The notes beneath the pieces are model-generated. The model was not told where the DNA came from. It saw only the letters and a program-made list of their open reading frames with translations, and searched no databases. Of a DNA stretch of 44,353 nucleotides, positions 1 through 8,367 are shown piece after piece. Within the stretch, counting starts at the first letter, position 1. Each line of letters starts with the position of its first letter. This DNA comes from Actinobacillus indolicus (GTDB lineage Bacteria; Pseudomonadota; Gammaproteobacteria; Enterobacterales; Pasteurellaceae): contig NZ_CABFKH010000015.1 of the NCBI RefSeq assembly GCF_901764975.1, forward strand, positions 1 through 44,353, read 5' to 3'. The translations under genes were made by a program, and so were the position numbers.

Positions 1-20
1 AACCCTGCCACTCAGTGGCA

Positions 21-85
21 TATACAACCCAAGTGAATGTAAACGATGTCCTTAGGGAAAATGTAAACGATGTTTGGGTTGTACA
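21..85. repeat. Small inverted-repeat element with internal direct repeats, possible insertion-sequence end remnant
   Basis: Imperfect 12-bp inverted repeats (21-32 and 74-85, 11 of 12 matching) flank two exact copies of the 14-mer AATGTAAACGATGT at 36-49 and 60-73, a 24-bp period. Repeated TGTAAACGATGT-like boxes next to a terminal inverted repeat resemble, from memory, the ends of IS481-type elements. No transposase is present, so this could be a solo end or a tiny non-autonomous element. It could also be a regulatory repeat. Confidence 0.4.
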
Positions 86-111
86 AAGGATTCGTTTAAC
101 ATCCATAGGCA

Positions 112-212
112 GAGAGGGTAAACAAGCGGTGAGATCCTCACGAAAATTTGCAAACCCTCTCTCTTCGAAAGCCAAATGGCTTTCTCCGCCCTCTCCCATA
201 AGCAGGAGAGGG
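112..212. repeat. Cluster of three hairpins upstream of pstC
   Basis: Three consecutive palindromes are visible: GAGAGGGT/ACCCTCTC (112-119 with 154-161, enclosing an uptake sequence), GAAAGCCA/TGGCTTTC (167-174 with 177-184), and CCCTCTCC/GGAGAGGG (189-196 with 205-212). They lie between whatever precedes the window (pstS would be usual, not seen) and pstC. They could act as REP-like 3-prime stabilisers or attenuators that lower expression of the permease genes relative to the binding protein. That role is inference. Confidence 0.5.
122..130 (+). repeat. DNA uptake signal sequence
   Basis: Exact ACAAGCGGT with a downstream TTTGCAAA tail, inside the first hairpin of the pstC leader. Confidence 0.85.
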
Positions 213-234
213 ATTCATAAAAGAAGATAAAAAT

Positions 235-1185
235 ATGCATAAAGTAGATAAAAAATGTTTGAATCACCCGTTTCTTGAAACGCTATTTAAAAATACCACT
301 CGTTTTTTTGCGGTAGGTGTTTTTTTAGCGTTATCAGCCATTTTAGTCTCATTGATTATGGGGAGCTGGGATTCAATTAAACAGTTTGGTCTCCAATTTT
401 TATGGACCAATGATTGGGATCCTGTTCAAGAAAATTATGGTGTTGTTGTACCAATTATTGGTACTTTAATTTCCTCTTTTATCGCCTTATCTATTGCGGT
501 ACCCATTTCATTAGGCATTGCGGTTTTTCTATCAGAGCTAGCTCCAGAATGGTTAAGACGACCTGTTAGCCTTGCGATTGAATTACTGGCAGCCATTCCG
601 TCTATTATTTATGGTATGTGGGGCTTGTTTGTCTTTGTGCCATTATTCCAAGAGTTTGTTCAACCTCATTTAATTGAGTATCTTGGTGAATTGCCTTTTG
701 TAGGAATGTTATTTGCAGGGGCGCCATTTGGTATTGGTTTATTTACCGCAGGTTTAGTGCTAGCCATTATGGTCATTCCATTTATTGCTTCTGTGATGAG
801 AGACATGTTCCAAGTTGTGCCAGCAATGTTAAAAGAATCAGCTTATGGTTTAGGGGCAACGACATGGGAAGTAGTTTGGAAAGTCATTTTACCTTACACC
901 AAAGCAGGTGTTATCGGCAGTATTATGTTGGGGCTTGGACGTGCGTTAGGGGAAACCATGGCGGTTACTTTCGTTATTGGTAACGCTTTCCAATTGCCTG
1001 AATCTATATTTTCACCGTCTTCTTCAATTGCTTCAGCGATTGCGAATGAATTTAATGAGGCAGGAGGGCTACAAAAATCAGCCTTAATGGAATTAGGCTT
1101 AATTCTTTTCCTGATTACGACATTAGTTTTAGCTTGCTCGCGTTTATTGATTGCCCGTATGAGCAAACACGAAGGGAGAAAATAG
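235..1185 (+). CDS. pstC: Phosphate ABC transporter permease PstC
   Basis: Inner-membrane subunit of the high-affinity phosphate importer PstSCAB; it pairs with PstA to form the translocation channel. The protein is 316 residues, close to the usual length of about 319, with an N-terminal membrane segment at about residues 22-45 and several further hydrophobic spans. The conserved permease loop containing [14 protein letters not shown] and the following G-rich helix with GRALGETMA are present, which identify the PstC/PstA family. The ATG at 235 follows the hairpin cluster, and the Shine-Dalgarno is weak (AGAAG). It is first in the visible pstCAB-phoBR run, with only 1 bp to pstA. The substrate-binding gene pstS would lie upstream, outside the window. 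Family assignment is firm; phosphate specificity comes from context with pstB and phoBR. Confidence 0.95.
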   Translation: MHKVDKKCLNHPFLETLFKNTTRFFAVGVFLALSAILVSLIMGSWDSIKQFGLQFLWTNDWDPVQENYGVVVPIIGTLISSFIALSIAVPISLGIAVFLSELAPEWLRRPVSLAIELLAAIPSIIYGMWGLFVFVPLFQEFVQPHLIEYLGELPFVGMLFAGAPFGIGLFTAGLVLAIMVIPFIASVMRDMFQVVPAMLKESAYGLGATTWEVVWKVILPYTKAGVIGSIMLGLGRALGETMAVTFVIGNAFQLPESIFSPSSSIASAIANEFNEAGGLQKSALMELGLILFLITTLVLACSRLLIARMSKHEGRK

Positions 1186-1186
1186 T

Positions 1187-2041
1187 ATGTTAGCACGCTA
1201 TCAAAATAGACGTTTTCATTGCCGAAAATTCAAAAATAAAATTATGCTCGGTTTATCTGGGTTGTCGGTTATTTTCGGTTTATTTTGGCTATGTTGGATT
1301 ATTCTGACATTAGTAACTAAAGGGATCCCATCTCTTTCGTTAGAACTCTTTATGGCGGAAACACCTGCGCCGAATGAGCAAGGTGGGTTGCTAAATGCGA
1401 TCATCGGTTCTGTATTAATGTTGTTAGTTGCCATGGCGATTGCAACACCTGTGAGTATCCTTGCAGGGACTTACCTTGCAGAGTATGGTCGCTATAGTAA
1501 ATTGGCTTCCATGGTGCGTTTTTTAAATGATATTTTACTTTCAGCACCGTCAATCATTATCGGTTTATTTATTTACTCCATCTATGTTGCTCAAGTAAAA
1601 CATTACTCAGGCTGGGCTGGTGGATTAGCGTTAGCGATGATTGCAATTCCTGTGATTGTGCGTACCACAGACAGTATGTTAAGCCTTATACCAAATAACT
1701 TGCGTGAAGCTGCGATTGCATTAGGTTGTCCACAATGGCGTATGATTACGATGATTTGTTATCGTGCGGCAAAACCAGGTATTATCACAGGGGTATTACT
1801 TTCTGTGGCTCGTATTGCGGGTGAAACTGCACCATTGCTCTTCACCGCATTGTCTAACCAATTTACTTCATGGGATATGAACGGCCCAATGGCGAACTTA
1901 CCGGTTGTAATTTATCAATATGCAGCAAGTCCATTCCAAGACTGGAATACATTAGCTTGGGCGGGTGCAACCTTAATTACGCTATTTGTCCTCGTACTCA
2001 ACTTAATTACCCGTTTATATTTCCAACCAAAACAAAAATAA
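1187..2041 (+). CDS. pstA: Phosphate ABC transporter permease PstA
   Basis: Second membrane subunit of the phosphate importer. It has 284 residues (E. coli about 296), an N-terminal membrane span at about residues 20-45, and five further hydrophobic stretches. The ABC-permease coupling loop is recognisable at about residues 170-190 ([15 protein letters not shown]), followed by [15 protein letters not shown], which is typical of PstA. The start ATG lies 1 bp after the pstC stop, and its ribosome site GGGAGAA lies within the end of pstC, suggesting coupled translation. pstB follows after 10 bp. Confidence 0.95.
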   Translation: MLARYQNRRFHCRKFKNKIMLGLSGLSVIFGLFWLCWIILTLVTKGIPSLSLELFMAETPAPNEQGGLLNAIIGSVLMLLVAMAIATPVSILAGTYLAEYGRYSKLASMVRFLNDILLSAPSIIIGLFIYSIYVAQVKHYSGWAGGLALAMIAIPVIVRTTDSMLSLIPNNLREAAIALGCPQWRMITMICYRAAKPGIITGVLLSVARIAGETAPLLFTALSNQFTSWDMNGPMANLPVVIYQYAASPFQDWNTLAWAGATLITLFVLVLNLITRLYFQPKQK

Positions 2042-2051
2042 GGATAAAAGA

Positions 2052-2831
2052 ATGAATCATCCAGTTGTTCCAAAGAGTGAAACGAAGATCGAAATTAATA
2101 ATTTAAATTTCTACTATGGCGATTTCCATGCGTTAAAGAACATTAATTTACGCATTGCAAAAAATAAAGTGACAGCATTTATCGGCCCATCTGGTTGTGG
2201 TAAATCGACTTTATTAAGAACCTTAAACCGTATGTTTGAACTTTATCCAGCACAGCATGCAACAGGGGAGATCAACTTAGAGGGCGAAAATCTACTCACC
2301 TCTCATACGGATATTTCGATTATTCGTGCGAAGGTTGGGATGGTGTTCCAAAAACCTACGCCTTTCCCAATGTCGATTTATGACAATATTGCGTTTGGTA
2401 TTCGTCTGTTTGAGAAATTAAGCAAGGCAGAAATGGATGAGCGTGTTGAATGGGCATTAACCAAAGCAGCATTATGGAATGAAGTGAAAAATAAATTGCA
2501 TCAAAGTGGTGATAGCCTTTCTGGCGGTCAGCAACAGCGTTTATGTATTGCCCGTGGGATTGCGGTAAAACCTGAGGTGTTGTTACTTGATGAACCTTGT
2601 TCTGCTCTTGACCCAATTTCAACAATGAAAATTGAAGAATTGATCAGTGAGCTAAAACAAGACTATACTGTCGCTATTGTTACTCACAACATGCAGCAAG
2701 CTGCACGTTGTTCTGAGTATACGGCTTATATGTACCTTGGCGAATTAATCGAATTTGATGAAACGAAAAAAATCTTCGATAAACCTCAAAATCAGAAAAC
2801 CGAAGATTATATTAAAGGTCGAATGGGCTAG
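2052..2831 (+). CDS. pstB: Phosphate ABC transporter ATP-binding protein PstB
   Basis: Cytoplasmic ATPase that powers phosphate import through PstCA; in enterobacteria it also takes part in PhoU-dependent repression of PhoR. The 259-residue protein shows Walker [10 protein letters not shown] at 45-53, the Q-loop ([11 protein letters not shown]), the ABC signature LSGGQQQR, Walker [14 protein letters not shown] and the H-loop histidine in IVTHNMQQA. The tail GRMG is also typical of PstB. AAGGA precedes the ATG. No phoU follows; phoB comes next after an 86-bp gap containing a hairpin of two opposed uptake sequences. phoU is therefore either elsewhere or absent. Confidence 0.97.
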   Translation: MNHPVVPKSETKIEINNLNFYYGDFHALKNINLRIAKNKVTAFIGPSGCGKSTLLRTLNRMFELYPAQHATGEINLEGENLLTSHTDISIIRAKVGMVFQKPTPFPMSIYDNIAFGIRLFEKLSKAEMDERVEWALTKAALWNEVKNKLHQSGDSLSGGQQQRLCIARGIAVKPEVLLLDEPCSALDPISTMKIEELISELKQDYTVAIVTHNMQQAARCSEYTAYMYLGELIEFDETKKIFDKPQNQKTEDYIKGRMG

Positions 2832-2840
2832 TACGGACAG

Positions 2841-2898
2841 ACAAGCGGTGAGATTTGTTGAATATTTTGCAAAAAATAAGGCAAATCTTACCGCTTGT
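2841..2898. repeat. Inverted pair of uptake signal sequences forming a hairpin (pstB-phoB)
   Basis: ACAAGCGGT at 2841-2849 faces ACCGCTTGT at 2890-2898. The homology extends inward, giving a stem of about 16 bp with one mismatch. No U-tract follows directly, so as a terminator it would be weak. It could act as a partial attenuator or mRNA processing signal between transporter and regulator genes. Confidence 0.85.
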
Positions 2899-2917
2899 AA
2901 GCCTAAAAGGAGAGTCT

Positions 2918-3604
2918 ATGAATGAAACCATTTTAGTGGTAGAGGACGAACGGGCAATTCGAGAGATGATTGCCCTTTTTTTAATGCAACATAATTATCA
3001 TGTTCTCGAAGCAGAGGACTATCAAAGTGCGGTAAATAAGCTGGCAGAAAAACCAAAGTTAATTTTACTGGATTGGATGCTACCAGGGCGATCTGGGATT
3101 CAATTTATTCAATATCTAAAAAAACAAGAAGAGACAGCGAAGATTCCCATTATTATGCTCACGGCACGTAGTGCCGAAGAAGATTGCATTACCTGTTTAA
3201 ATGAAGGCGCAGATGATTACATTTCAAAGCCATTTTCACCTAAAGTATTACTTGCTCGTATTGAGGCCGTTTGGCGTCGAAGTTATGAGTCCAATAATAT
3301 TATTTACATTGATGATTTACAAATTGATCAGCAAGCTCAACGAGTCTATTTCCAACAAACTGAAATTAATCTAAGTGCGACAGAATATAAACTTCTTCAC
3401 TTTTTTATGACACATCCTGAAAAGGTTTATACCCGTGAGCAGTTACTCGATTTTATCTGGGGTAATGATATTTATGTGGAAGATAGAACGGTCGACTCCT
3501 ATATTCGTCGTTTACGTAAAAATCTAGAACCTTATCAATTTGACCGATATGTGCAAACTGTGCGAGGTTCGGGCTATCGTTTTTCTAATCATTTTCAGGA
3601 GTGA
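2918..3604 (+). CDS. phoB: Phosphate regulon response regulator PhoB
   Basis: OmpR/PhoB-class transcription factor that activates phosphate-starvation genes when phosphorylated by PhoR. The product is 228 residues. The receiver domain (about 1-120) has the acidic pair E9-D10, the phospho-acceptor D52 in [11 protein letters not shown] in MLTARS and the conserved K in ISKPFSP. A winged-helix domain follows (about 128-225), with the recognition-helix motif [16 protein letters not shown] and the C-terminal GSGYRFS. An in-frame upstream TTG would add 21 residues lying inside the uptake-sequence hairpin. The ATG at 2918 has a strong AAAAGGAGAG ribosome site and matches the normal protein length, so I chose it. 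phoR follows at once. Confidence 0.95.
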   Translation: MNETILVVEDERAIREMIALFLMQHNYHVLEAEDYQSAVNKLAEKPKLILLDWMLPGRSGIQFIQYLKKQEETAKIPIIMLTARSAEEDCITCLNEGADDYISKPFSPKVLLARIEAVWRRSYESNNIIYIDDLQIDQQAQRVYFQQTEINLSATEYKLLHFFMTHPEKVYTREQLLDFIWGNDIYVEDRTVDSYIRRLRKNLEPYQFDRYVQTVRGSGYRFSNHFQE

Positions 3605-3606
3605 TA

Positions 3607-4884
3607 ATGAAGCTAAATCTCTCATTGACACATTTTATTGTAGAAATGGTGATTGCTGTTTCGATTTCGTTCTTTTTTAGCTTATTTGCTAAAGACTTTG
3701 GTTTTTGGTTTATTTGTAGCTTGGTCGTTTTATTGATTTGGCATCACTACAACGAAAATAGCTTACTAAAACTCCTTGAACCTGAACGAGATGGAACAAA
3801 AAAAGCACGTAGTGCTTGGGAGTATGTTTCCCAAACCGTCGCTTACTATAAAAAACGAGATCGAAAAGAGAAGATTAAAACTTTGCGTTTACTATCAAAA
3901 TTAAACAAAGATGTGCAGTATTTACCCGATGGTATCCTTATTTTGCAACATAATGGGGATATTTATTGGTGTAATAACATGGCACAACAAATCTTAGATT
4001 TTTATTGGGATAAAAAACTCCATAAAAATATCTATAACGTCATTTTTTATGATGAGTTTAAAAATTATATGCGTCAATCTCATCATAAGCGTCCTTTAGT
4101 GCAATTAACGCATAATCAACGTTATTTAGAAATTAATATTACACCTTATGATGATGAGCTAAATTTGTTGATTGTACGTGATGTGACACAAATGATTCGT
4201 TTGCTTCATTCGCGTCAAACCTTTTTAAGCAATATGAATCATGAGTTGAGAACACCGTTGACAGTATTGCAAGGGTATCTTGAGTTGTTACAAAGTGGCT
4301 CAGATTTAGATCCTTTTCAGGAAAAAGCCATTAAGTCGATGTCGGAACAGAGTCAGCGAATGGCGAATTTGTTGCAACAACTTAACCTATTAGCCAAAAT
4401 TGAAGGATCGACGAGTGAAGATCACATCGATGTCAACATGTCAGAGATGCTTGAGTCTATTCAGCGAAGTACGATGGTCTTAACGAACGAGCAACAAATT
4501 CAATTTGAAATTACCCCAAATATCAAGGTATTTGGTGATGAAAACCAACTACAAAGTGCTGTGTCGAACTTAATTTACAATGCGATAAAACATGCTGGAC
4601 AAGATGCTTTGATTACCATTCGTTGGCAATATTGCGAGCAAGGTGCGGAATTTATTGTCAGCGATAATGGAAAGGGTATTGCTCCTCAACATATTCCACA
4701 TTTAACTGAACGTTTTTATCGTGTTGATGAGTCTCGTAGTAATCAAACAGGGGGATGTGGTCTAGGTCTGGCGATCGTAAAACACGCCCTTGAACAACAT
4801 GGTAGTTTTCTCGAAATTCAAAGTGAAGTAGGGAAAGGAAGTTGCTTCCGTTTTGTGATTAAACAGGACCGTCTTATATCCTAA
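3607..4884 (+). CDS. phoR: Phosphate regulon sensor histidine kinase PhoR
   Basis: Membrane sensor kinase that phosphorylates PhoB when phosphate is scarce, taking its signal from the Pst transporter. It has 425 residues. Two hydrophobic segments lie near the N-terminus (about 8-55) with almost no periplasmic loop, as in PhoR. A PAS-like region follows (about 95-190), then the dimerisation box SNMNHELRTPLTVLQGYLEL with phospho-acceptor H212, the N box NLIYNAIKHA, DNGKGIA, and the G box GGCGLGLAIVKHALEQHGS. The ATG at 3607 is used because AGGAG at 3597-3601 is correctly spaced. A GTG at 3601 would lie on that ribosome site. There are 2 bp between the phoB stop and this ATG. Confidence 0.95.
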   Translation: MKLNLSLTHFIVEMVIAVSISFFFSLFAKDFGFWFICSLVVLLIWHHYNENSLLKLLEPERDGTKKARSAWEYVSQTVAYYKKRDRKEKIKTLRLLSKLNKDVQYLPDGILILQHNGDIYWCNNMAQQILDFYWDKKLHKNIYNVIFYDEFKNYMRQSHHKRPLVQLTHNQRYLEINITPYDDELNLLIVRDVTQMIRLLHSRQTFLSNMNHELRTPLTVLQGYLELLQSGSDLDPFQEKAIKSMSEQSQRMANLLQQLNLLAKIEGSTSEDHIDVNMSEMLESIQRSTMVLTNEQQIQFEITPNIKVFGDENQLQSAVSNLIYNAIKHAGQDALITIRWQYCEQGAEFIVSDNGKGIAPQHIPHLTERFYRVDESRSNQTGGCGLGLAIVKHALEQHGSFLEIQSEVGKGSCFRFVIKQDRLIS

Positions 4885-4898
4885 AATAGGAGACTTTT
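4871..4898 (+). terminator. Weak hairpin after phoR, possible terminator
   Basis: TCCTA/TAGGA (4879-4883 with 4887-4891), extended outward by GTC/GAC, is followed by CTTTTGTT. The stem is short and AT-rich and overlaps the phoR stop, so confidence is low. Confidence 0.35.
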
Positions 4899-4970
4899 GT
4901 TATATTTTGGTTAATTATTTTATTTAAAGAAAAAAATAAGTTTAAAAATAGAACAAGAATTTGAATAAAA

Positions 4971-4986
4971 TGAGATATAGATCACG
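4971..4986 (+). promoter_or_regulatory. CRP-cAMP binding site upstream of manXYZ
   Basis: TGAGA-N6-TCACG matches TGTGA-N6-TCACA at 8 of 10 positions. Its centre (4978.5) is about 59-60 bp upstream of the start point predicted from the adjacent promoter, which is the usual class I activation distance. This fits catabolite control of a sugar PTS. Confidence 0.7.
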
Positions 4987-5003
4987 TTTTTGATTAAATT
5001 AGG

Positions 5004-5031
5004 TTGCTCAAACATCCCCTTTCTTTAGAAT
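5004..5031 (+). promoter_or_regulatory. Sigma-70 promoter of manXYZ
   Basis: TTGCTC (5004-5009), a 16-bp spacer, then TAGAAT (5026-5031). The predicted start is near 5038, leaving a leader of about 65 nt to the manX ATG. Confidence 0.6.
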
Positions 5032-5103
5032 TCACTCCGAAAATTTAATTTATTGATAATAAATTCATCCGTTTCTATAAATTCCTCACATAAGGAGCAA
5101 CCA

Positions 5104-6084
5104 ATGAGTATTGCTATTATCATAGCAACCCACGGTGTCGCTGCAGAACAGCTTCTCAAAACCACAGAGATGTTAATCGGGGAACAAAGCGATGTAGCCA
5201 CTATCGACTTTGTGCCAGGTGAAAATGCCGAAACCATTATGGGTAAATATCAAGAGAAATTAGCGAATGAACTCGCACATTGCGATCAGGTGCTATTCCT
5301 TGTTGATACTTGGGGCGGTAGTCCGTTTAATGCGGCAAACCGTGTATCTGAAGGTAAAGACAATATGGACATCGTCACAGGTGTAAACGTGCCGATGCTT
5401 GTTGAAACCTTTATGGCTCGTGATGATGGTCCATCTTTATCAGAATTAGTGGAAGTCGCTCTTGAAACAGGACGTTTAGGCGTACGTGCGTTACGCTATC
5501 AAGAAAAAGAAGAAACACCAGCGGCACAACCTGCACCTGCTATTCAAGCACCAGCACAACCACAAGTAGCTCAAGTCAATCAAGAAGGTAACTTAGTGAT
5601 TGGTCTGGCGCGTATTGACGACCGTTTAATTCACGGTCAAGTGGCAACCCGCTGGACGAAAGAGAGCCGTGTTAGCCGTATTGTGGTGGTAAACGATGAT
5701 GTAGCAAAAGACAGCGTGCGTTCAACGATGCTGAAAAGTGTAGCTCCGCCAGGGGTAACGGCTCACGTTGTGCCTGTGGATAAAATGATCCGTGTTTACA
5801 ACAACCCTGAATATGCGAACGAACGCATGATGTTACTTTTCACTAACCCGACAGATGTGGTTCGTTTAATGGAAGCAGGCGTTGAGTTCAAATCGATCAA
5901 TATCGGTGGTATGGCGTATAAAGATGGTAAGAAAATGATTACCAGCGCCGTTGCCGTTGATGATAAAGATATTGAGGCATTCAAGGCATTAGATGCGAAG
6001 GGCATTGAGCTTGATGTGCGTAAAGTATCGAACGATAGCCGTCAATATATGATGGATTTACTCAAGAAAAATAACTTAATCTAA
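5104..6084 (+). CDS. manX: PTS mannose-family transporter subunit IIAB (ManX)
   Basis: Cytoplasmic phosphocarrier of a mannose-type phosphotransferase system. It passes phosphate from HPr to incoming sugar at the IICD channel. The 326-residue protein has a IIA domain (about 1-135) with H10 in IIATHGVAAE, an Ala/Pro/Gln-rich hinge (about 138-162), and a IIB domain with H177 in ARIDDRLIHGQ. The order and spacing match E. coli ManX (323 residues). An in-frame upstream ATG at 5053 would add 17 residues, but AAGGAG at 5092-5097 points to the ATG at 5104, whose first ten residues match the family. It is first of three genes, with 10 bp to manY. Substrate may include glucose, mannose or amino sugars; sequence alone does not fix it. 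Confidence 0.95.
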   Translation: MSIAIIIATHGVAAEQLLKTTEMLIGEQSDVATIDFVPGENAETIMGKYQEKLANELAHCDQVLFLVDTWGGSPFNAANRVSEGKDNMDIVTGVNVPMLVETFMARDDGPSLSELVEVALETGRLGVRALRYQEKEETPAAQPAPAIQAPAQPQVAQVNQEGNLVIGLARIDDRLIHGQVATRWTKESRVSRIVVVNDDVAKDSVRSTMLKSVAPPGVTAHVVPVDKMIRVYNNPEYANERMMLLFTNPTDVVRLMEAGVEFKSINIGGMAYKDGKKMITSAVAVDDKDIEAFKALDAKGIELDVRKVSNDSRQYMMDLLKKNNLI

Positions 6085-6094
6085 GGAAATTATT

Positions 6095-6895
6095 ATGGAA
6101 ATTTCTACATTACAAATTATCTTAGTATTCCTTGTTGCCTGTATTTCAGGTATGGGATCAATCCTTGATGAGTGGCAAACTCACCGTCCGTTAATCGCTT
6201 GTACCTTAATCGGTATCGTATTAGGCGATATGAAAACGGGGATCATTGTTGGTGGTTCATTAGAATTATTAGCGTTAGGTTGGATGAATATCGGTGCAGC
6301 ATTAGCACCAGATGCGGCATTAGCATCCGTGGTTTCAACCATCTTAGTTATCGTGGGCGGACAAGATATTCCAACTGCGATTGCGCTAGCCATTCCACTT
6401 GCAGCAGCAGGTCAGGTATTAACTTACGTTGTACGTGCGATTACAGTTGGTTTCCAACACGCAGCAGATAAAGCCGTTGAAACTGGCGACTTAAATAAAC
6501 TGGATTGGATTCACCGTTCAGCGTTATTACTTCAAGCAATGCGTATTGCAATCCCAGCGTTAATCGTTGCGATGACGGCAGGTACAGATACAGTTCAATC
6601 TATGTTAGCAGCCATTCCGCCAGTTGTAACAACAGGTCTTAAAATTGCCGGTGGCTTTATTGCAGTTGTAGGTTATGCGATGGTTATCAATATGATGCGT
6701 GCAGGCCACTTAATGCCATTCTTCTATGCGGGTTTTGTGATTGCAGCATTTACCGATTTCAACCTTGTAGCATTAGGGGTTTTAGGTACTATCACAGCGA
6801 TTATTTATATCCAACTTCACCCGAAATACAATCAAAGTAAACAAGTGGTGCAAGTGCAAGCAACAAACAACGACCTTGACAACAGATTAGACTAA
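6095..6895 (+). CDS. manY: PTS mannose-family transporter subunit IIC (ManY)
   Basis: Integral membrane channel component that, with IID, carries sugar across the inner membrane. Length is 266 residues, the same as E. coli ManY, and the protein is very hydrophobic throughout. The N-terminal region with GMGSILDEWQTHRPL, followed by CTLIGIVLGDMKTGIIVGGSLELLALGWMNIGAA (6172-6303), is the family hallmark. AAGGAAA precedes the ATG. The manX stop is 10 bp upstream and manZ starts 12 bp downstream. The ManY-ManZ pair is also a known receptor for some bacteriocins and for phage DNA entry in other bacteria. Confidence 0.95.
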   Translation: MEISTLQIILVFLVACISGMGSILDEWQTHRPLIACTLIGIVLGDMKTGIIVGGSLELLALGWMNIGAALAPDAALASVVSTILVIVGGQDIPTAIALAIPLAAAGQVLTYVVRAITVGFQHAADKAVETGDLNKLDWIHRSALLLQAMRIAIPALIVAMTAGTDTVQSMLAAIPPVVTTGLKIAGGFIAVVGYAMVINMMRAGHLMPFFYAGFVIAAFTDFNLVALGVLGTITAIIYIQLHPKYNQSKQVVQVQATNNDLDNRLD

Positions 6896-6907
6896 GGAAG
6901 TAAGACT

Positions 6908-7744
6908 ATGACAACTGAAATCAAAAAAGTAACACAGAGCGATTTAAATGCGGTGGTACGCCGTTCTAATCTCTTCCAAGGTTCTTGGAACTTCGAGCGT
7001 ATGCAGGCGTTAGGTTTTGCTTACTCAATGGTACCGGTCATCAAACGTTTATATCCAGATCCAAACTCACAAGAGCGTAAAGATGCGATCAAACGTCACC
7101 TTGAGTTCTTTAACACCCAGCCATTCGTGGCAGCACCGGTATTAGGGGTGACTATCGCAATGGAAGAAGAGCGTGCAAACGGCAAACCTATCGATGATGC
7201 GGCAATCAACGGGATCAAAGTTGGTTTGATGGGGCCTCTTGCTGGTGTGGGCGACCCGATTTATTGGGGGACAGCACGTCCTGTATTCGCAGCATTAGGT
7301 GCAGGCGTTGCCTTAACAGGTAGCTTATTAGGTCCATTACTATTCTTCGTATTATTTAACCTTGTACGTTTAGCAACCCGTTACTACGGTGTGGTTTACG
7401 GCTACAAAAAAGGCTTAAACGTTGTACAAGATATGAGTGGCGGTTTATTACAAAAATTAACCGAAGGTGCATCCATTCTCGGCTTGTTTATTATGGGAGC
7501 GTTAGTTCAGAAATGGACAAGCATTAATGTACCGCTTGTGGTTTCTACCATTCAAAAACAAGACGGCACAACGGAAATTACCACCGTTCAATCTATCTTA
7601 GATAGCTTAATGCCAGGTTTATTACCGTTACTCTTAACCTTCGCATGTATGTGGTTATTACGTAACCGTGTGAATGCACTTTGGATTATCATCGGCTTCT
7701 TCGTTATCGGTATCTTCGGTGCGTGGACAGGTATTCTTGCTTAA
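6908..7744 (+). CDS. manZ: PTS mannose-family transporter subunit IID (ManZ)
   Basis: Partner of IIC in the mannose-type permease. The 278-residue protein has a long cytoplasmic N-terminal part (SNLFQGSWNFERMQALGF; FNTQPFVAAPVLGVTIAMEE) that is diagnostic of the IID family. The motif GLMGPLAGVGDPIYWGTARP follows, then hydrophobic segments in the C-terminal half ending FGAWTGILA. It is slightly shorter than E. coli ManZ (about 283). AAGGAAG precedes the ATG. It is the last gene of the operon, directly followed by a strong terminator. No regulator or sugar-processing gene is attached, so control is likely through the CRP site upstream of manX. Confidence 0.95.
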   Translation: MTTEIKKVTQSDLNAVVRRSNLFQGSWNFERMQALGFAYSMVPVIKRLYPDPNSQERKDAIKRHLEFFNTQPFVAAPVLGVTIAMEEERANGKPIDDAAINGIKVGLMGPLAGVGDPIYWGTARPVFAALGAGVALTGSLLGPLLFFVLFNLVRLATRYYGVVYGYKKGLNVVQDMSGGLLQKLTEGASILGLFIMGALVQKWTSINVPLVVSTIQKQDGTTEITTVQSILDSLMPGLLPLLLTFACMWLLRNRVNALWIIIGFFVIGIFGAWTGILA

Positions 7745-7765
7745 TTAATTGATTCTCTTTGATTT

Positions 7766-7800
7766 AAAGGCTAATTCGGTATGAATTAGCCTTTGTTTTA
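7766..7800 (+). terminator. Intrinsic terminator of manXYZ
   Basis: A perfect 12-bp stem AAAGGCTAATTC/GAATTAGCCTTT (7766-7777 with 7783-7794) with a GGTAT loop, followed by GTTTTA. It reaches the 3-prime end of the convergent pabA and may serve both directions. Confidence 0.9.
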
Positions 7801-8367
7801 TACAGTAAGTGCCAGCCAATTCCTCAACATCTGCTCTCCATATTCTGTAATAAAAGACTCAGGGTGAAATTGCACGCCATAGATCGCAAGAGAGCGATGT
7901 TTAACTGCCATTAATACGCCTTGATCGCAAGTTGCAGTAGCAACAAGCGGTGTGTTTTCTAATGATTTTTGCGAAATCGCCCAAGAGTGGTATAAGCCGA
8001 TATTGAATTGCTTCGGTAAATTCTTAAACAGTGGGTTGGCTTGTTGCTGAATTAATGGGCGTTGCTGTCCGTGGCGAACTTGATTAAGATTGTAGAGTTT
8101 ACCGCCAAAAAATTCGCACAAAGTTTGGTGTCCAAGACAAACCCCTAAAATTGACTTATGTTGGTGATAACGTTCTAACATTGCAAATAGTTTTGGATAT
8201 GCTCTTGGTACATCAGGACCTGGTGAAATCATAATATGACTAAAACGTTCCACGTCGTCTAAATCTAACTCTTCCACCGACACCACCTGCATGTCAACCC
8301 CGATTTTGCGTAATAAATCAACAAGGTTAAAAGTAAAAGAGTCGTGATTATCAATAATAAGCAACAT
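7798..8367 (-). CDS. pabA: Aminodeoxychorismate/anthranilate synthase glutamine amidotransferase subunit
   Basis: Class I glutamine amidotransferase of the PabA/TrpG family. It releases ammonia from glutamine for a chorismate-using partner (PabB for folate, TrpE for tryptophan). It has 189 residues, the normal length. The catalytic triad is visible as C77 in LGVCLGHQ, H168 and E170 in FHPES; the oxyanion motif ISPGPDVP is at 47-54. It starts with LLIIDNHDSFTFNL, typical of the family. The start overlaps the rmuC stop (TAATG), so it is translationally coupled to a nuclease-like gene, not to pabB or trp genes. PabA is favoured because no trp genes are near, but sequence alone does not separate the two roles. 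Confidence 0.85.
   Translation of the reverse strand: MLLIIDNHDSFTFNLVDLLRKIGVDMQVVSVEELDLDDVERFSHIMISPGPDVPRAYPKLFAMLERYHQHKSILGVCLGHQTLCEFFGGKLYNLNQVRHGQQRPLIQQQANPLFKNLPKQFNIGLYHSWAISQKSLENTPLVATATCDQGVLMAVKHRSLAIYGVQFHPESFITEYGEQMLRNWLALTV
7943..7951 (+). repeat. DNA uptake signal sequence inside pabA
   Basis: Exact ACAAGCGGT, in the opposite orientation to the pabA reading direction. Confidence 0.85.

Noticed and set aside
15-230. 71-residue open frame before pstC
   Set aside because: It runs through the inverted-repeat element and the three hairpins, has no ribosome site and has a low-complexity, basic sequence. It is best read as non-coding.
1-234. Pho box upstream of pstC
   Set aside because: I looked for CTGTCAT direct repeats with 11-bp spacing and found none. 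The TGTAAACGATGT repeats have a 24-bp period and another sequence. A Pho box would be expected before pstS, outside the window.
2832-2917. phoU or another small gene between pstB and phoB
   Set aside because: The gap is only 86 bp and is filled by the uptake-sequence hairpin and the phoB ribosome site.
5053-5103. Upstream start for manX
   Set aside because: The added 17 residues precede a strong AAGGAG site, and the IIA domain begins at the later ATG.
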